DNA of 32,408 bases from Candidatus Methylomirabilota bacterium (lineage in GTDB: Bacteria > Methylomirabilota > Methylomirabilia > Methylomirabilales > 2-02-FULL-66-22): assembly GCA_016180655.1 (NCBI GenBank), contig JACPAT010000243.1:1-32408 (forward strand), in the 5' to 3' direction. Positions 1 through 9,005 of this stretch are shown piece by piece. Numbering within the stretch: position 1 is the first letter of the stretch; every line of letters begins with the position of its first letter. A program made the position numbers and the translations under genes. Below the pieces are notes generated by a model. The model was given only the letters and a program-made list of their open reading frames with translations, made no database searches and had not been told where the DNA came from.

Positions 1-172
1 CCTTCAGCACCTCCTGGGGGAACTCTTCCAGGATGGCCACCACGTCCCCCATGCCCACGCCCCAGTCGGTCTCCACGACCACGACGTCGCCGGCCCGGAG
101 GGCGTATTCGGGCGCGGGGGAGTACTGATGCCGCGCCGGGCCATTGAATTCAACCCGAACCATGCGGGCCAT
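1..172 (-). CDS. PSP1-domain protein (RicT/YaaT-like), N-terminal part, runs off window start
   Basis: Minus-strand translation MARMVRVEFNGPARHQYSPAPEYALRAGDVVVVETDWGVGMGDVVAILEEFPQEVLK; position next to holB and tmk is typical. Confidence 0.75.
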   Translation of the reverse strand, partial: MARMVRVEFNGPARHQYSPAPEYALRAGDVVVVETDWGVGMGDVVAILEEFPQEVLK

Positions 173-1205
173 GGCTGCCCTCCCTGCCTGTCCGCGGGAC
201 GCAGGCAGGCTGCCCCCTCCCGACCGCATCGCGCATCCTGAGGAGCATGCGCTCTGCAGTGAAGCGAGGGTTGGCGCGGCGCGCCAGGGCGCGCTGCGCC
301 TCCACCTGGGCCTCGAAGACGTTCAGGATCGCCCCCACCGGATACCGCGCGGCCAGCCGGGCGACGTCCGCCTCGCGATCCCCGTGCACGAGCGGGACGG
401 CCCCCCCGGCGATCTTGGCCACGATCATGTCCCGGGTGTAGCCGGCCAGGATTTCCAGCGCGGCCTCGAATGCCGGCCGATCCGAGCCCAGATCATCGGC
501 GCGTTCCAGGACGGCGGGCAGCGAGCCCAGGGCGTCCCACACCTCTTGCACGATCCGGTCGCGCCTGGCATGCGCCTCCGCCACATCCAGGGCCAGGGCG
601 CGCGCCGCGCTGCCGCCCGCCAGGGCCGCGGCCTCGGGCGGCCGGCCATGGCGAGCCAGGAGGTCCCGGAGGTGGCCTTCGCCCAGCAGGTCGAATCGCA
701 CCTCCTGGCAGCGGGACAGGATGGTCGGCAGAAGCGCGCTGGGCGTCGCCGTCACCAGGATGAAGAGCGACACGCCGGCCGGCTCCTCCAGCGTCTTCAG
801 GAAGGCGTTGGCCGCCGGCTCCTGCATCTGGTCGGCGGGATCCAGGATCCACACCTTGGCCCGGCCCTCGTAGGCCCGCAGGCTGGCCCGCGCCGCCACC
901 TCCCGGATCTGGTCGATGGTGATGACCGTCTTCTCCTCGGGCCGCACCTCGATCACGTCGGGATGATTGCCCGCGGCGATCTTTCGGCACGCCGCGCACC
1001 GCCCGCACGCGTCCGCCGTCGCCTGGGAGGCAGCGTTGCCGGCCGCGAGGCAGTTGATCGCCTGGGCCAACGCCAGCGCCGCCGTCCGCTTCCCGACCCC
1101 CGCGGGGCCGGCGAAGCAGTAGGCCTGCGACAGTCGGCCGGTCCGCCAGGCGGACCGCAGGAAGGCAACCGCGCGATCCTGTCCCAGAATCTCGGCGAGG
1201 GGCAT
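150..1205 (-). CDS. holB: DNA polymerase III subunit delta'
   Basis: Walker A GPAGVGKRTAALALA, Cys cluster CGRCAAC, LEEPAGVSLFILVTATPSALLPTILSRCQ; between tmk and PSP1 gene. Confidence 0.92.
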   Translation of the reverse strand: MPLAEILGQDRAVAFLRSAWRTGRLSQAYCFAGPAGVGKRTAALALAQAINCLAAGNAASQATADACGRCAACRKIAAGNHPDVIEVRPEEKTVITIDQIREVAARASLRAYEGRAKVWILDPADQMQEPAANAFLKTLEEPAGVSLFILVTATPSALLPTILSRCQEVRFDLLGEGHLRDLLARHGRPPEAAALAGGSAARALALDVAEAHARRDRIVQEVWDALGSLPAVLERADDLGSDRPAFEAALEILAGYTRDMIVAKIAGGAVPLVHGDREADVARLAARYPVGAILNVFEAQVEAQRALARRANPRFTAERMLLRMRDAVGRGQPACVPRTGREGSHGPHGSG

Positions 1206-1209
1206 CCTC

Positions 1210-1887
1210 TCACCCGGAGGCCGGCACGCGAGAGCCCCCGGGGGGCCCGGATCGCCGGAGCAGTTCGTCCACGCGGCGGCGAACGTCGCCCTCGATCTCT
1301 ACCATGCCCCGGGCGGCGTCCAGCACGGCGACCCGCCCGGGTTCGGCCGCGGCGATGGCGCGGTACCCGGCACGAACCCGTTGGTGAAAGGCGAGCACCT
1401 CCTCCTCGATCCGGTCGTGTCGCCCCTGGCGCTGGGTTGCCCGCTGGGTGGCGCGCGCCAGTCCCGCCTCCGGGTCCAGGTCCAGCAGGACCGTGAGGTC
1501 CGGGCGCAAGCCATCCGTCGCCAGGGCGTTCATCCGGGCGATCAGGTCCAGGTCCAACCCGCGCCCGTAGCCCTGGTAGGCCACCGTCGAATCGGTGAAC
1601 CGATCGCACAGCACGATGCGCCCCGCGTCCAGCGCCGGCCGGATCACCTCGTGCACGAGCTGGGCCCGGCTGGCCTCGTACAGGCACAACTCCGACGCGG
1701 CCGCCATCCGGGTGTTCTCCGGGTCCAGGAGGAGCCCGCGGATCTGCTTTCCGATGGGCGTGCCGCCCGGATCCCGGGTCTCGACGGCATCCCAGCCCGC
1801 AGCCCGCAGGTGGGTGAGCAGCGCCTTGAGCTGGGTGGTCTTCCCCGTTCCCTCTCCCCCCTCGAAGGTGACGAAGAGGCCGGGCAT
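1210..1887 (-). CDS. tmk: thymidylate kinase
   Basis: MPGLFVTFEGGEGTGKTTQLKAL, TRDPGGTPIGKQIRGLLL, DRFTDSTVAYQGYGRGLD. Confidence 0.96.
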   Translation of the reverse strand: MPGLFVTFEGGEGTGKTTQLKALLTHLRAAGWDAVETRDPGGTPIGKQIRGLLLDPENTRMAAASELCLYEASRAQLVHEVIRPALDAGRIVLCDRFTDSTVAYQGYGRGLDLDLIARMNALATDGLRPDLTVLLDLDPEAGLARATQRATQRQGRHDRIEEEVLAFHQRVRAGYRAIAAAEPGRVAVLDAARGMVEIEGDVRRRVDELLRRSGPPGGSRVPASG

Positions 1888-1890
1888 GGC

Positions 1891-2697
1891 CTAGTGGCCG
1901 CCGCCCGCCGACGTCTGCGGTGCCTTGCGCCGGTCCAGGATCTGCTTGGCGGCGCGGGAGACCGCCCCCGGGATGTTCCGGTTCTTGACCAGGTCGGTCA
2001 GTTCCCGTTCCGAGAGGCCGTTGATGCCCAGGGCCAGGGAGACGCCGACCGGCGTCCGGGGATTGTGCAGCAACGACAGCAGGATCTGGTGATTCTGCCG
2101 GTACTTCCGGTTGGAGGCGATGAACCGCAGGATCTTGTCCGAGACGTCCCGCATCTGGGCGATGGCCAGGATCTCCCCGTCCGTGATGCGCGGGGACCCT
2201 GCCACCTCCAGGGCGATCATATCGTTGCTGTCCTTGATCAGGATCATCCGGACGTCCTTGTTCCCCTTCTTGGCCAGGGCCAGCTTCTGCCCCACGGGGA
2301 GTTCCTTGATCTGGAGCAGCAGGCTTTTCTTCGACCCCTCAGCGTCCCGCTTCTTGGCGACCTCGATCTGTCGCTGGAGGGTGGAATGCTTCACCTCCGG
2401 GACGGCCGGATTGCGGAGCAGCGCCTCCAGCGCCTCCACCCATCGCCCGAGGCGGTCCAGCGAGCCCAGCAGGACCTCCAGGATGGCGCCTGTGGCGCCC
2501 TCGGCCAGCTGGGCTATGGCGGTGCCTGAGGCCTGCGGGTGGCGGAGGAGCGCCACGACCACGTCGGCCGAGAGGGCGGGATGCTCCAGGATCTGCTCCA
2601 GCACCTCGGGGGGCGTCCGCTGGTTCTGCGCGATGGGGAGCAGGTCGGCCGCCGACAGGCCCGCCGGTTCCGCTGGCGCCGCCGCGTCCTGGGTCAT
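1891..2697 (-). CDS. conserved hypothetical protein, HEAT/LRV-like helical repeats
   Basis: Intact 268 aa ORF; repeated helical units such as NQRTPPEVLEQILEHPALSADVVVALLRHP. Confidence 0.6.
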   Translation of the reverse strand: MTQDAAAPAEPAGLSAADLLPIAQNQRTPPEVLEQILEHPALSADVVVALLRHPQASGTAIAQLAEGATGAILEVLLGSLDRLGRWVEALEALLRNPAVPEVKHSTLQRQIEVAKKRDAEGSKKSLLLQIKELPVGQKLALAKKGNKDVRMILIKDSNDMIALEVAGSPRITDGEILAIAQMRDVSDKILRFIASNRKYRQNHQILLSLLHNPRTPVGVSLALGINGLSERELTDLVKNRNIPGAVSRAAKQILDRRKAPQTSAGGGH

Positions 2698-4139
2698 GTC
2701 CTCTCTCCCGTCCGCGGCGTCAGCGCCGCGCGAAGCGCCTGGAGGAGCGCCGCCTCTTCCGAGGTCGCCACCGTGCGGAGATCCAGGAGGAGCCGGTCCT
2801 CCTTGATGCGAACCAGGACGGGGGGAGAGCCCCCCCGCAGGCGTGCCTCGACATCCGTGGCCCGCTCCCGGCCCGGCCGGAGGGCCAGGACGCGAGTGGG
2901 GATGGCCTGCAGGGGCAGGGCGCCCCCGCCGACCTCGGAGGTCTCGTCCTCGAGCGAGATGGCCACATCCGGGACCGCGGACCGGAGGGCGCCGGCCAGC
3001 GCCAGCGCCCGCGCCCCGATGGCGTCCGCGGTCAGGCGGAGCATCCGGAGAATGGGGATCTCCAGGAGTGCCCGCTCGGGTTCGCGGTACAGGCGCAGCG
3101 TCGCCTCCAGGGCGGCCAGGCTGAGCTTGTCGATCCGGACGGCCCGCGCCAAGGGGTTGCGCCGGGCGCGCTCCAGCAGGTCACGCCGGCCTACCAGCAC
3201 GCCCGCCTGCGGCCCCCCCAGCAGCTTGTCCCCGCTGAAAGTCACCAGGTCCACGCCGGCGCGGATGGCATCGGATGCCAGGGGTTCGCGCCTGAGGCCG
3301 AGGAGCGAGAGGTCCAGGAGGGCGCCGCTCCCCAGATCCTCCATCACCAGGAGGCCGCGCCGCTTCGCCAGGGCGACCAGATCCGCGGTTTCGACGTCGG
3401 CGGTGAAGCCCAGGACCTGGAAGTTGCTCCGGTGCACCCGGAGCACCAGGGCGCTCTCCGGCCCGATGGCCTCCTCGTAATCTCGGAGGTGCGTCCGGTT
3501 GGTCGTCCCCACTTCCCGGAGGCGACCCCCCGCACGGACCATGACGTCCGGAATGCGGAAGGAATCGCCGATCTCGACCAGCTGTCCACGGGAGACCAGG
3601 ATCTCCTTCCCGCTGGCAATCGTGTTGATGGCCAGCAGGACGGCCGCGGCATTGTTGTTGACGACCAGGCCGGCCTCGGCCCCGGTGAGGGCGCACAGGA
3701 GGGCCTCGACGTGCGTCTGGCGGGAGCCGCGCCGGCCGGCGGCCAGATCGAATTCCAGGTTGACATACCCCCGGGCGGCGGCCTCGATGGCCCGGACGGC
3801 GGCGGGGGCCAACGGCGCCCGTCCGAGATTGGTGTGAAGGACGACGCCGGTGGCGTTGATGACGGGAACCAGGGAGGGTCCGGCCTTCTCTCCCGCCGCC
3901 TCGGCCACGGCGGCGGAGAGGGCGGCCGGACTCAGGAGCCGCTCGGCGGCCTCCGGCGGCACCTCGCCGCGGAGGATCTGCCCGCGCCGCCCCGCCAGGA
4001 CCTCGCGCACGGCCTCCAGGACGGCCCAGCGCGGATGCACGGCCAACAGGTCCTGGATCCGGGGGGTGGCCAGCAGCTCATCCACCGCTGGGATCTTCCG
4101 CAGGATCGTTCCCATCTCGGGCTGGGTCGCCTCGCTCAT
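2694..4139 (-). CDS. selA: L-seryl-tRNA(Sec) selenium transferase
   Basis: 481 aa; INATGVVLHTNLGRAPL, YVNLEFDLAAGRRGSRQTHVEALLCALTGAEAGLVVNNNAAAVLLA, SGDKLLGGPQAGVLVGRRDL (PLP lysine region). Confidence 0.95.
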   Translation of the reverse strand: MSEATQPEMGTILRKIPAVDELLATPRIQDLLAVHPRWAVLEAVREVLAGRRGQILRGEVPPEAAERLLSPAALSAAVAEAAGEKAGPSLVPVINATGVVLHTNLGRAPLAPAAVRAIEAAARGYVNLEFDLAAGRRGSRQTHVEALLCALTGAEAGLVVNNNAAAVLLAINTIASGKEILVSRGQLVEIGDSFRIPDVMVRAGGRLREVGTTNRTHLRDYEEAIGPESALVLRVHRSNFQVLGFTADVETADLVALAKRRGLLVMEDLGSGALLDLSLLGLRREPLASDAIRAGVDLVTFSGDKLLGGPQAGVLVGRRDLLERARRNPLARAVRIDKLSLAALEATLRLYREPERALLEIPILRMLRLTADAIGARALALAGALRSAVPDVAISLEDETSEVGGGALPLQAIPTRVLALRPGRERATDVEARLRGGSPPVLVRIKEDRLLLDLRTVATSEEAALLQALRAALTPRTGERT

Positions 4140-4312
4140 CCCTGCCTCGGCAGTTGGGGGTCAGGGTTCAGGGGCGGGGGGTTGGGGCCGGTCCCCGATC
4201 CCCGCGTTCCAACCTGGTCACTGATCACGCAGCGCTGAATGGCTACACTTGTAGCACACGACCCGCAGGGCCTTCAACGTCTTTCGCCCGCCCGCGGGTC
4301 GCCGGGGCGGGA

Positions 4313-4368
4313 CAGAAAACAAAGCGGGCCAGGCCCCCCGCGCGGATCGGCGGAGCACGCCTGGCCCG
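4313..4368 (-). terminator. putative Rho-independent terminator downstream of the zinc-ribbon gene
   Basis: Minus strand: CGGGCCAGGC (4368-4359), ~24 nt loop, GCCTGGCCCG (4334-4325), then CTTTGTTTTCTG. Confidence 0.5.
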
Positions 4369-4423
4369 GGCGTCGAACCGGTGAAACGACCAATTACCAA
4401 CGATCAATCGTGAATTATCCGGG

Positions 4424-4756
4424 CTAGACGGAGCGCATCCCGGCCCCGCGCCGCGCCTGGAAACAGGTGCGGCAGTAGACGGGGCGATCCAGCGTCGGCT
4501 TGAACGGGACCGTGGTCTTCTGGCCGCAGGACGAGCAGGTCACCTCGTGCAGTTCCCGGGTGCCGCCTGCGCCCGACCCGGTGCCCAGCCCCCCGGATCC
4601 CGACCGCTCACCGCCCCGCCTCGAGGCCTTGCAGCCCTTGCAGCGCTTGGGCTCGTTCTGGAAGCCCTTCTGCGCGAAGAATTCCTGTTCCCCGGCGGTG
4701 AACACAAAGGTCTGTCCGCAATCGATACAGGTCAAGCTCTTGTCTTGGAACGACAT
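4424..4756 (-). CDS. zinc-ribbon domain protein
   Basis: MSFQDKSLTCIDCGQTFVFTAGEQEFFAQKGFQNEPKRCKGCK...CSSCGQKTTVPFKPTLDRPVYCRTC; multiple CxxC pairs. Confidence 0.8.
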   Translation of the reverse strand: MSFQDKSLTCIDCGQTFVFTAGEQEFFAQKGFQNEPKRCKGCKASRRGGERSGSGGLGTGSGAGGTRELHEVTCSSCGQKTTVPFKPTLDRPVYCRTCFQARRGAGMRSV

Positions 4757-4857
4757 ACGGATTCCTCCCTCGGCAGACGATCCCTGACTTCACCTCGCGA
4801 CCCGCGCCCTGAGTGTTTGGCTGGCTACCCTCCTGTGATGTGGGGACCGGAAAGTCG

Positions 4858-5997
4858 TCATATCCCGTGGAGCGGGAAGACCAACTTCTGGAGGCGATGG
4901 ACCTGCTCTCGAACGAAGCGCCAGGCCTGCTCCCGGGTGGATGCCTCGGCGAGGTAGGGATCGTCCCGGATCCGCGACGGGCGGAACCCCAGCCGCTCGA
5001 AGGTCGCGCGGAACGACTCCGGCAATTCGTCCGGAACCTCGCGCTGATTCATGATGGCCCAGGCCAGCGTCCAGCTGCGGGGGACGTTTTCCAGGTTGTA
5101 CCCCCCACCCCCCAGGGCGATCCACCTCCGGCAGAGGGACCGCAGGCGCCGCACCGCCTCGGCAAATCCGTTCGTGGTCAGGGCCAGGTTGGTCAGGGGG
5201 TCGGTCCGGTGGGTATCCGCCCCGAGCTGGGTCACCACCACGTCCGGATTGAACGCGGTGAGGAGGGGCGGCACCACCTGGTCCAGGGCCCACAGGAAGA
5301 TCTCGTCGTCGCTGCCCGCCAGGAGGGGCACGTTCACCGCGTAGCCGATCCCGCGGCCCCGGCCGATCTCCTCCACGAAGCCGGTGCCGGGGAACAGGCT
5401 CTCGCCGCTCTCGTGAATCGACAGGGTGAGGACCTGGTCCGTGTCGTAGAACCCGAACTGCACTCCGTCCCCGTGGTGCGCGTCAATGTCCACGTAGGCC
5501 ACGCGCCGTCCCCGGCGAACCAGGTGCTTGATGATGACGGCGGCATCGTTGAAGTAGCAGAAGCCGGCCGCACGCGCCGCCGCCGCGTGGTGCAATCCAC
5601 CGGCGATGTTGAAGGCGCAGGCGACCTGGCCGGAATCCACCAGTTCCATGGCCCGGAGCGACGCCCCGGTGGAGAGCAGCGACCAGGCGTACACGCCGGG
5701 GAAGATCGGATTGTCGCTGGTCCCCAGGCCGTAGTCCCACAGGGTGGGGGGCGCCTGGCCGCGGTCCGCGGCGCGGAACACCTCGACGTAATCCGGCCGG
5801 TGGAAGGCGATAATCTCCTCTTCCGCGGCGTCCCGGGCCTCGACGAGGCGGGTGCTGGGGAGACGGAGGAGGTCGTAGGCTTGGCACAGCTCATGGGTGA
5901 GGGCCAGGCGCGTGTTGCGAAGGGGATGGTCCGGCCCATAATCGAACTGCTGGTACCGTTCGGAATAGATGAAGGCCGTTTCGGGGGCTGTCGTCAT
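4858..5997 (-). CDS. histone deacetylase superfamily / acetoin utilization AcuC-like deacetylase
   Basis: FNIAGGLHHAAAARAAGFCYFNDAAVIIKHL, YVDIDAHHGDGVQFGFYD, VVTQLGADTHRTDPLTNLALT, ALGGGGYNLENVPRSW. Confidence 0.93.
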   Translation of the reverse strand: MTTAPETAFIYSERYQQFDYGPDHPLRNTRLALTHELCQAYDLLRLPSTRLVEARDAAEEEIIAFHRPDYVEVFRAADRGQAPPTLWDYGLGTSDNPIFPGVYAWSLLSTGASLRAMELVDSGQVACAFNIAGGLHHAAAARAAGFCYFNDAAVIIKHLVRRGRRVAYVDIDAHHGDGVQFGFYDTDQVLTLSIHESGESLFPGTGFVEEIGRGRGIGYAVNVPLLAGSDDEIFLWALDQVVPPLLTAFNPDVVVTQLGADTHRTDPLTNLALTTNGFAEAVRRLRSLCRRWIALGGGGYNLENVPRSWTLAWAIMNQREVPDELPESFRATFERLGFRPSRIRDDPYLAEASTREQAWRFVREQVHRLQKLVFPLHGI

Positions 5998-6119
5998 CCC
6001 GCGTCAGCCCTGAGCCTGTCGGAGGGTCACCGCTGAACACGCCCGACCAGATGCGGGGGATCGTGGTCCCGGGGGCCGCCTGGCGTCGGACCCGCCAGGT
6101 CCGGAAGACCATGGCCCCC

Positions 6120-6629
6120 TCACGCCCCCACGGTCGGCGGCGCCTCGCCCGGCCGCCGGTACATGCCGCTGCGGCCGCCGGCCTTGTACACCAGGCGGAC
6201 ATCGCCGATCATCATGCCCTTGTCCACCGCCTTGCACATATCGTAAATCGTGAGGGCGGCCACCGAGACCGCCGTCAGGGCCTCCATCTCGGCCCCGGTC
6301 CGTCCGGTGGTCTTCACCCGCGATTCGATTTCGATGCCAGAGGGGCGGCGGAAGGCCCGGAAGGCGACCTCGGCCGCCGTGATCAGGAGGGGGTGACACA
6401 GGGGGACCAGTTCGTGGACCCGCTTGGCTGCCAGGATCCCGGCCAGGCGGGCCGTGGCGTACACGTCGCCCTTGGGGAGCGCCTGATTCCGGATCAGACG
6501 CAAGGTGTCGGGCCGGAGCGTGACGAACCCGCGGGCGACGGCTTCGCGGTCCGTCTCACCCTTGGCCCCGACATCCACCATGCGGGCCTGGCCGCGGGCG
6601 TCAAGATGAGACAACCTGGTGTTGCTCAT
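6120..6629 (-). CDS. moaC: cyclic pyranopterin monophosphate synthase
   Basis: MSNTRLSHLDARGQARMVDVGAKGETDREAVARG, ARLAGILAAKRVHELVPLCHPL, TGRTGAEMEALTAVSVAALTIYDMCKAVDKGM. Confidence 0.96.
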   Translation of the reverse strand: MSNTRLSHLDARGQARMVDVGAKGETDREAVARGFVTLRPDTLRLIRNQALPKGDVYATARLAGILAAKRVHELVPLCHPLLITAAEVAFRAFRRPSGIEIESRVKTTGRTGAEMEALTAVSVAALTIYDMCKAVDKGMMIGDVRLVYKAGGRSGMYRRPGEAPPTVGA

Positions 6630-6846
6630 TCCGGTGCTGCCGCATGATGGCGTACATCTCGTCCTTGAGCTTCAATTTCAGCTTCTGGAGTTCCTTGCGT
6701 TTCCGTTCCTGCTCGCTGGTCAGGTAGTAGATGCGGTCGTACTCGCCGATCTTGATATCGAACTCCCGGTGTTTCTCGGCCAGGCGGCGGAACTCGGGGT
6801 TCGCCTCCTTCAGCCGAGCGAACAGCTGCGCTTCCGTATCGCTCAT
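6601..6846 (-). CDS. DUF465 / YdcH-family small protein
   Basis: MSDTEAQLFARLKEANPEFRRLAEKHREFDIKIGEYDRIYYLTSEQERKRKELQKLKLKLKDEMYAIMRQ; overlaps the moaC start. Confidence 0.85.
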   Translation of the reverse strand: MSDTEAQLFARLKEANPEFRRLAEKHREFDIKIGEYDRIYYLTSEQERKRKELQKLKLKLKDEMYAIMRQHRNEQHQVVSS

Positions 6847-7235
6847 CTTTGGCCTCCTTCCGGACGGATTGGTCCGCTCCGCGCCCACGGGACGCAGGGC
6901 GACAATTGGATAGGCTTGGATAGGCTAAGGGAATCGAATCGGACAGGGGCGAAACCAAGGCCGAATCGGCCCCGGATGAGAGGGAGGGCGATTGCCATAT
7001 CCTTTGGGCTGGGTGATCAAATGAAACCATATTCGATCTGCCGCCCCTCGTCAAGGGCAAAATCCCCGCGTCCGGAGAAGAGGACAAAGCCCGTCCGGAA
7101 GGCCGGGGAACCCCACCGCGGGTCCGACGGGCTCCCAAGGCCCGCGCATCGCGGGGGGCCCCTCACGCCTTGACAATGTCGGTCCACGCCGATTACTGTT
7201 CGATCACTGGGAACCGGCAGCCGGGGCGATCGGCG

Positions 7236-8096
7236 ATGCGCAACGAGTTCGGCGAGATCCTGTTCTGGCTGAAGAGCAGCGGGCTCCGGCTCGTGGTGAT
7301 CGGGGGTGGGAGCATCCTGCTGGTCCGCCTCCTTCGCGTGGTGGCGGACCGGATCCTGCGCCTCATGGCCGACGGCGGAGAGCCCGCGGTCACGGAACGG
7401 GAGAAGCGAGCCCGCACCCTGGCTAGCCTCCTCCGGACCGTGGGGACGACCCTGGTCCTCGTCGTGGCTGTCATGATGGCGCTGCGCGAGATCGGGCTGG
7501 ACATCACGCCCCTCATCGCCGGCGCGGGCGTGGCGGGCCTGGCCATCGGCTTCGGCGCCCAGAGTCTGATCCGGGACGTCATCGCGGGCTTCTTCATCCT
7601 GCTGGAGGATCAGTTCCACGTGGGCGACGTGATCCAGGCGGGCGGCGTGAGCGGGCAGGTGGAGCGGATGACGCTGCGGATGACCATCGTGCGGGATCTC
7701 CAGGGGGCGGTCCACTTCATCCCCAACGGGGAGATCAAGGTGGCGAGCAACCTCACCAAGGAGTGGTCCCGGGCGGTCCTGGAGATCGGCGTCGGCTACG
7801 AGGAAGACGTGGACCGCGCCATGGCGGTGCTGACCGAGGTCGGCCACTCCCTGGCCGATGACGAGGCCTTCGGCAAGCTGGTGCTGGAACCGCCCCAGGT
7901 CCTGGGGGTCGAGGCCCTGGCGGACTCCCAGGTCACCATCCGCATGCTGGCCAAGACGCGTCCCCTGAAGCAGTGGGAGGTCGCCCGCGAGCTGCGCCGC
8001 CGGATCAAGGCGCGTTTCGATCGCGAGGGCATTCAGATCCCCTATCCCCACCGGGTCGTCATTACGCGTCCGCCACCAAACACTAGAAGCCTTTAG
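7236..8096 (+). CDS. mechanosensitive ion channel, MscS family
   Basis: LDITPLIAGAGVAGLAIGFGAQSLIRDVIAGFFILLEDQFHVGDVI, RDLQGAVHFIPNGEI. Confidence 0.93.
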   Translation: MRNEFGEILFWLKSSGLRLVVIGGGSILLVRLLRVVADRILRLMADGGEPAVTEREKRARTLASLLRTVGTTLVLVVAVMMALREIGLDITPLIAGAGVAGLAIGFGAQSLIRDVIAGFFILLEDQFHVGDVIQAGGVSGQVERMTLRMTIVRDLQGAVHFIPNGEIKVASNLTKEWSRAVLEIGVGYEEDVDRAMAVLTEVGHSLADDEAFGKLVLEPPQVLGVEALADSQVTIRMLAKTRPLKQWEVARELRRRIKARFDREGIQIPYPHRVVITRPPPNTRSL

Positions 8097-8319
8097 CCGT
8101 CACCGATCAGCGGTCAGCCGCCGGGATGATGGGGCCGGGGGCCAGGGGTCGGGGATCGGCCGAAGTCCCCTGCCCCCAGCACCCGACCCCTAACCCCCGC
8201 ATTTTTGACTGGGCATGGCCGCTGTGCTAGAGTCGCCGCCGACGGCGGTGGGCTGCGGCTCGCGCCCGCGAGACGGTCGGGGCCGGCTGCCCGGGCTGAC
8301 GCGATGACGCGATGGAAGG

Positions 8320-8862
8320 ATGCGACACCTCATACTGGCCGCGCTCTGCCTGGGCCTGCTGGGATCGTGCGGGGGGCTGGAGCCCCGCCGGCGCATGCCC
8401 CAGGAGTTCCGCCGCCTGGAGGCGGACTTCGACCAGACCTGGGAGGCGGCGATCCGGACCCTGACGGAACGCGGCTACGACATCCGGACGATTGATCGCC
8501 CCGCAGGGATCATCGAGACCGGATGGTTGACGATTAATCCCGACTACACCGCGACGGTCTTTGTCACCGAGCGGGAGGATCGCTACTCCACCTGCGGCAA
8601 GCCGGGGCTGGGCCAGGCGTTCCGCGCCAAGGAAGCGCGGCTGGTCCTGGCACTCCGGCCGATCCGGCGCGGCGAGACCGGATTGCGCATGGAAGCCTTC
8701 TTCCGCACCCAGCGGTATTCGGATGCGCCCTTGTGGGGCAACCGGCCGCTGGGGGATGCGGAGTGCAGTTCGCGGGGGCGCCTGGAGGAGGAACTCAAAG
8801 TGGAGGTCCAGCTCCGGGCCCTCTCGGATCAACTGGAGCGGCTTCGCCGGGGAACACCTTGA
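8320..8862 (+). CDS. putative lipoprotein, hypothetical
   Basis: Signal peptide with lipobox MRHLILAALCLGLLGSCGG; intact 180 aa ORF. Confidence 0.65.
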   Translation: MRHLILAALCLGLLGSCGGLEPRRRMPQEFRRLEADFDQTWEAAIRTLTERGYDIRTIDRPAGIIETGWLTINPDYTATVFVTEREDRYSTCGKPGLGQAFRAKEARLVLALRPIRRGETGLRMEAFFRTQRYSDAPLWGNRPLGDAECSSRGRLEEELKVEVQLRALSDQLERLRRGTP

Positions 8863-9005
8863 TGAGAGCCGAGAACCGAGAGACGAGAGCCGAGAGCCAC
8901 GGGGCGTCGAGGGGTCAATTGGTCGATTCGTCGATTGGCGAAGACCCGTTGACCTCTTGACCCGTTGACGAATCGACAGGGGGAAAGCCCGGAAGGGACG
9001 CCCTG

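Noticed and set aside
4320-4400. Possible tRNA (GGTTCGA-like T-arm on the minus strand near selA), considered as selC
   Set aside because: No acceptor or anticodon arms can be assembled; the sequence fits a GC hairpin followed by a T-rich run, i.e. a terminator.
8866-8984. CRISPR array
   Set aside because: Units are 7-8 nt, degenerate and contiguous, with no spacer-sized unique sequences and no cas genes.
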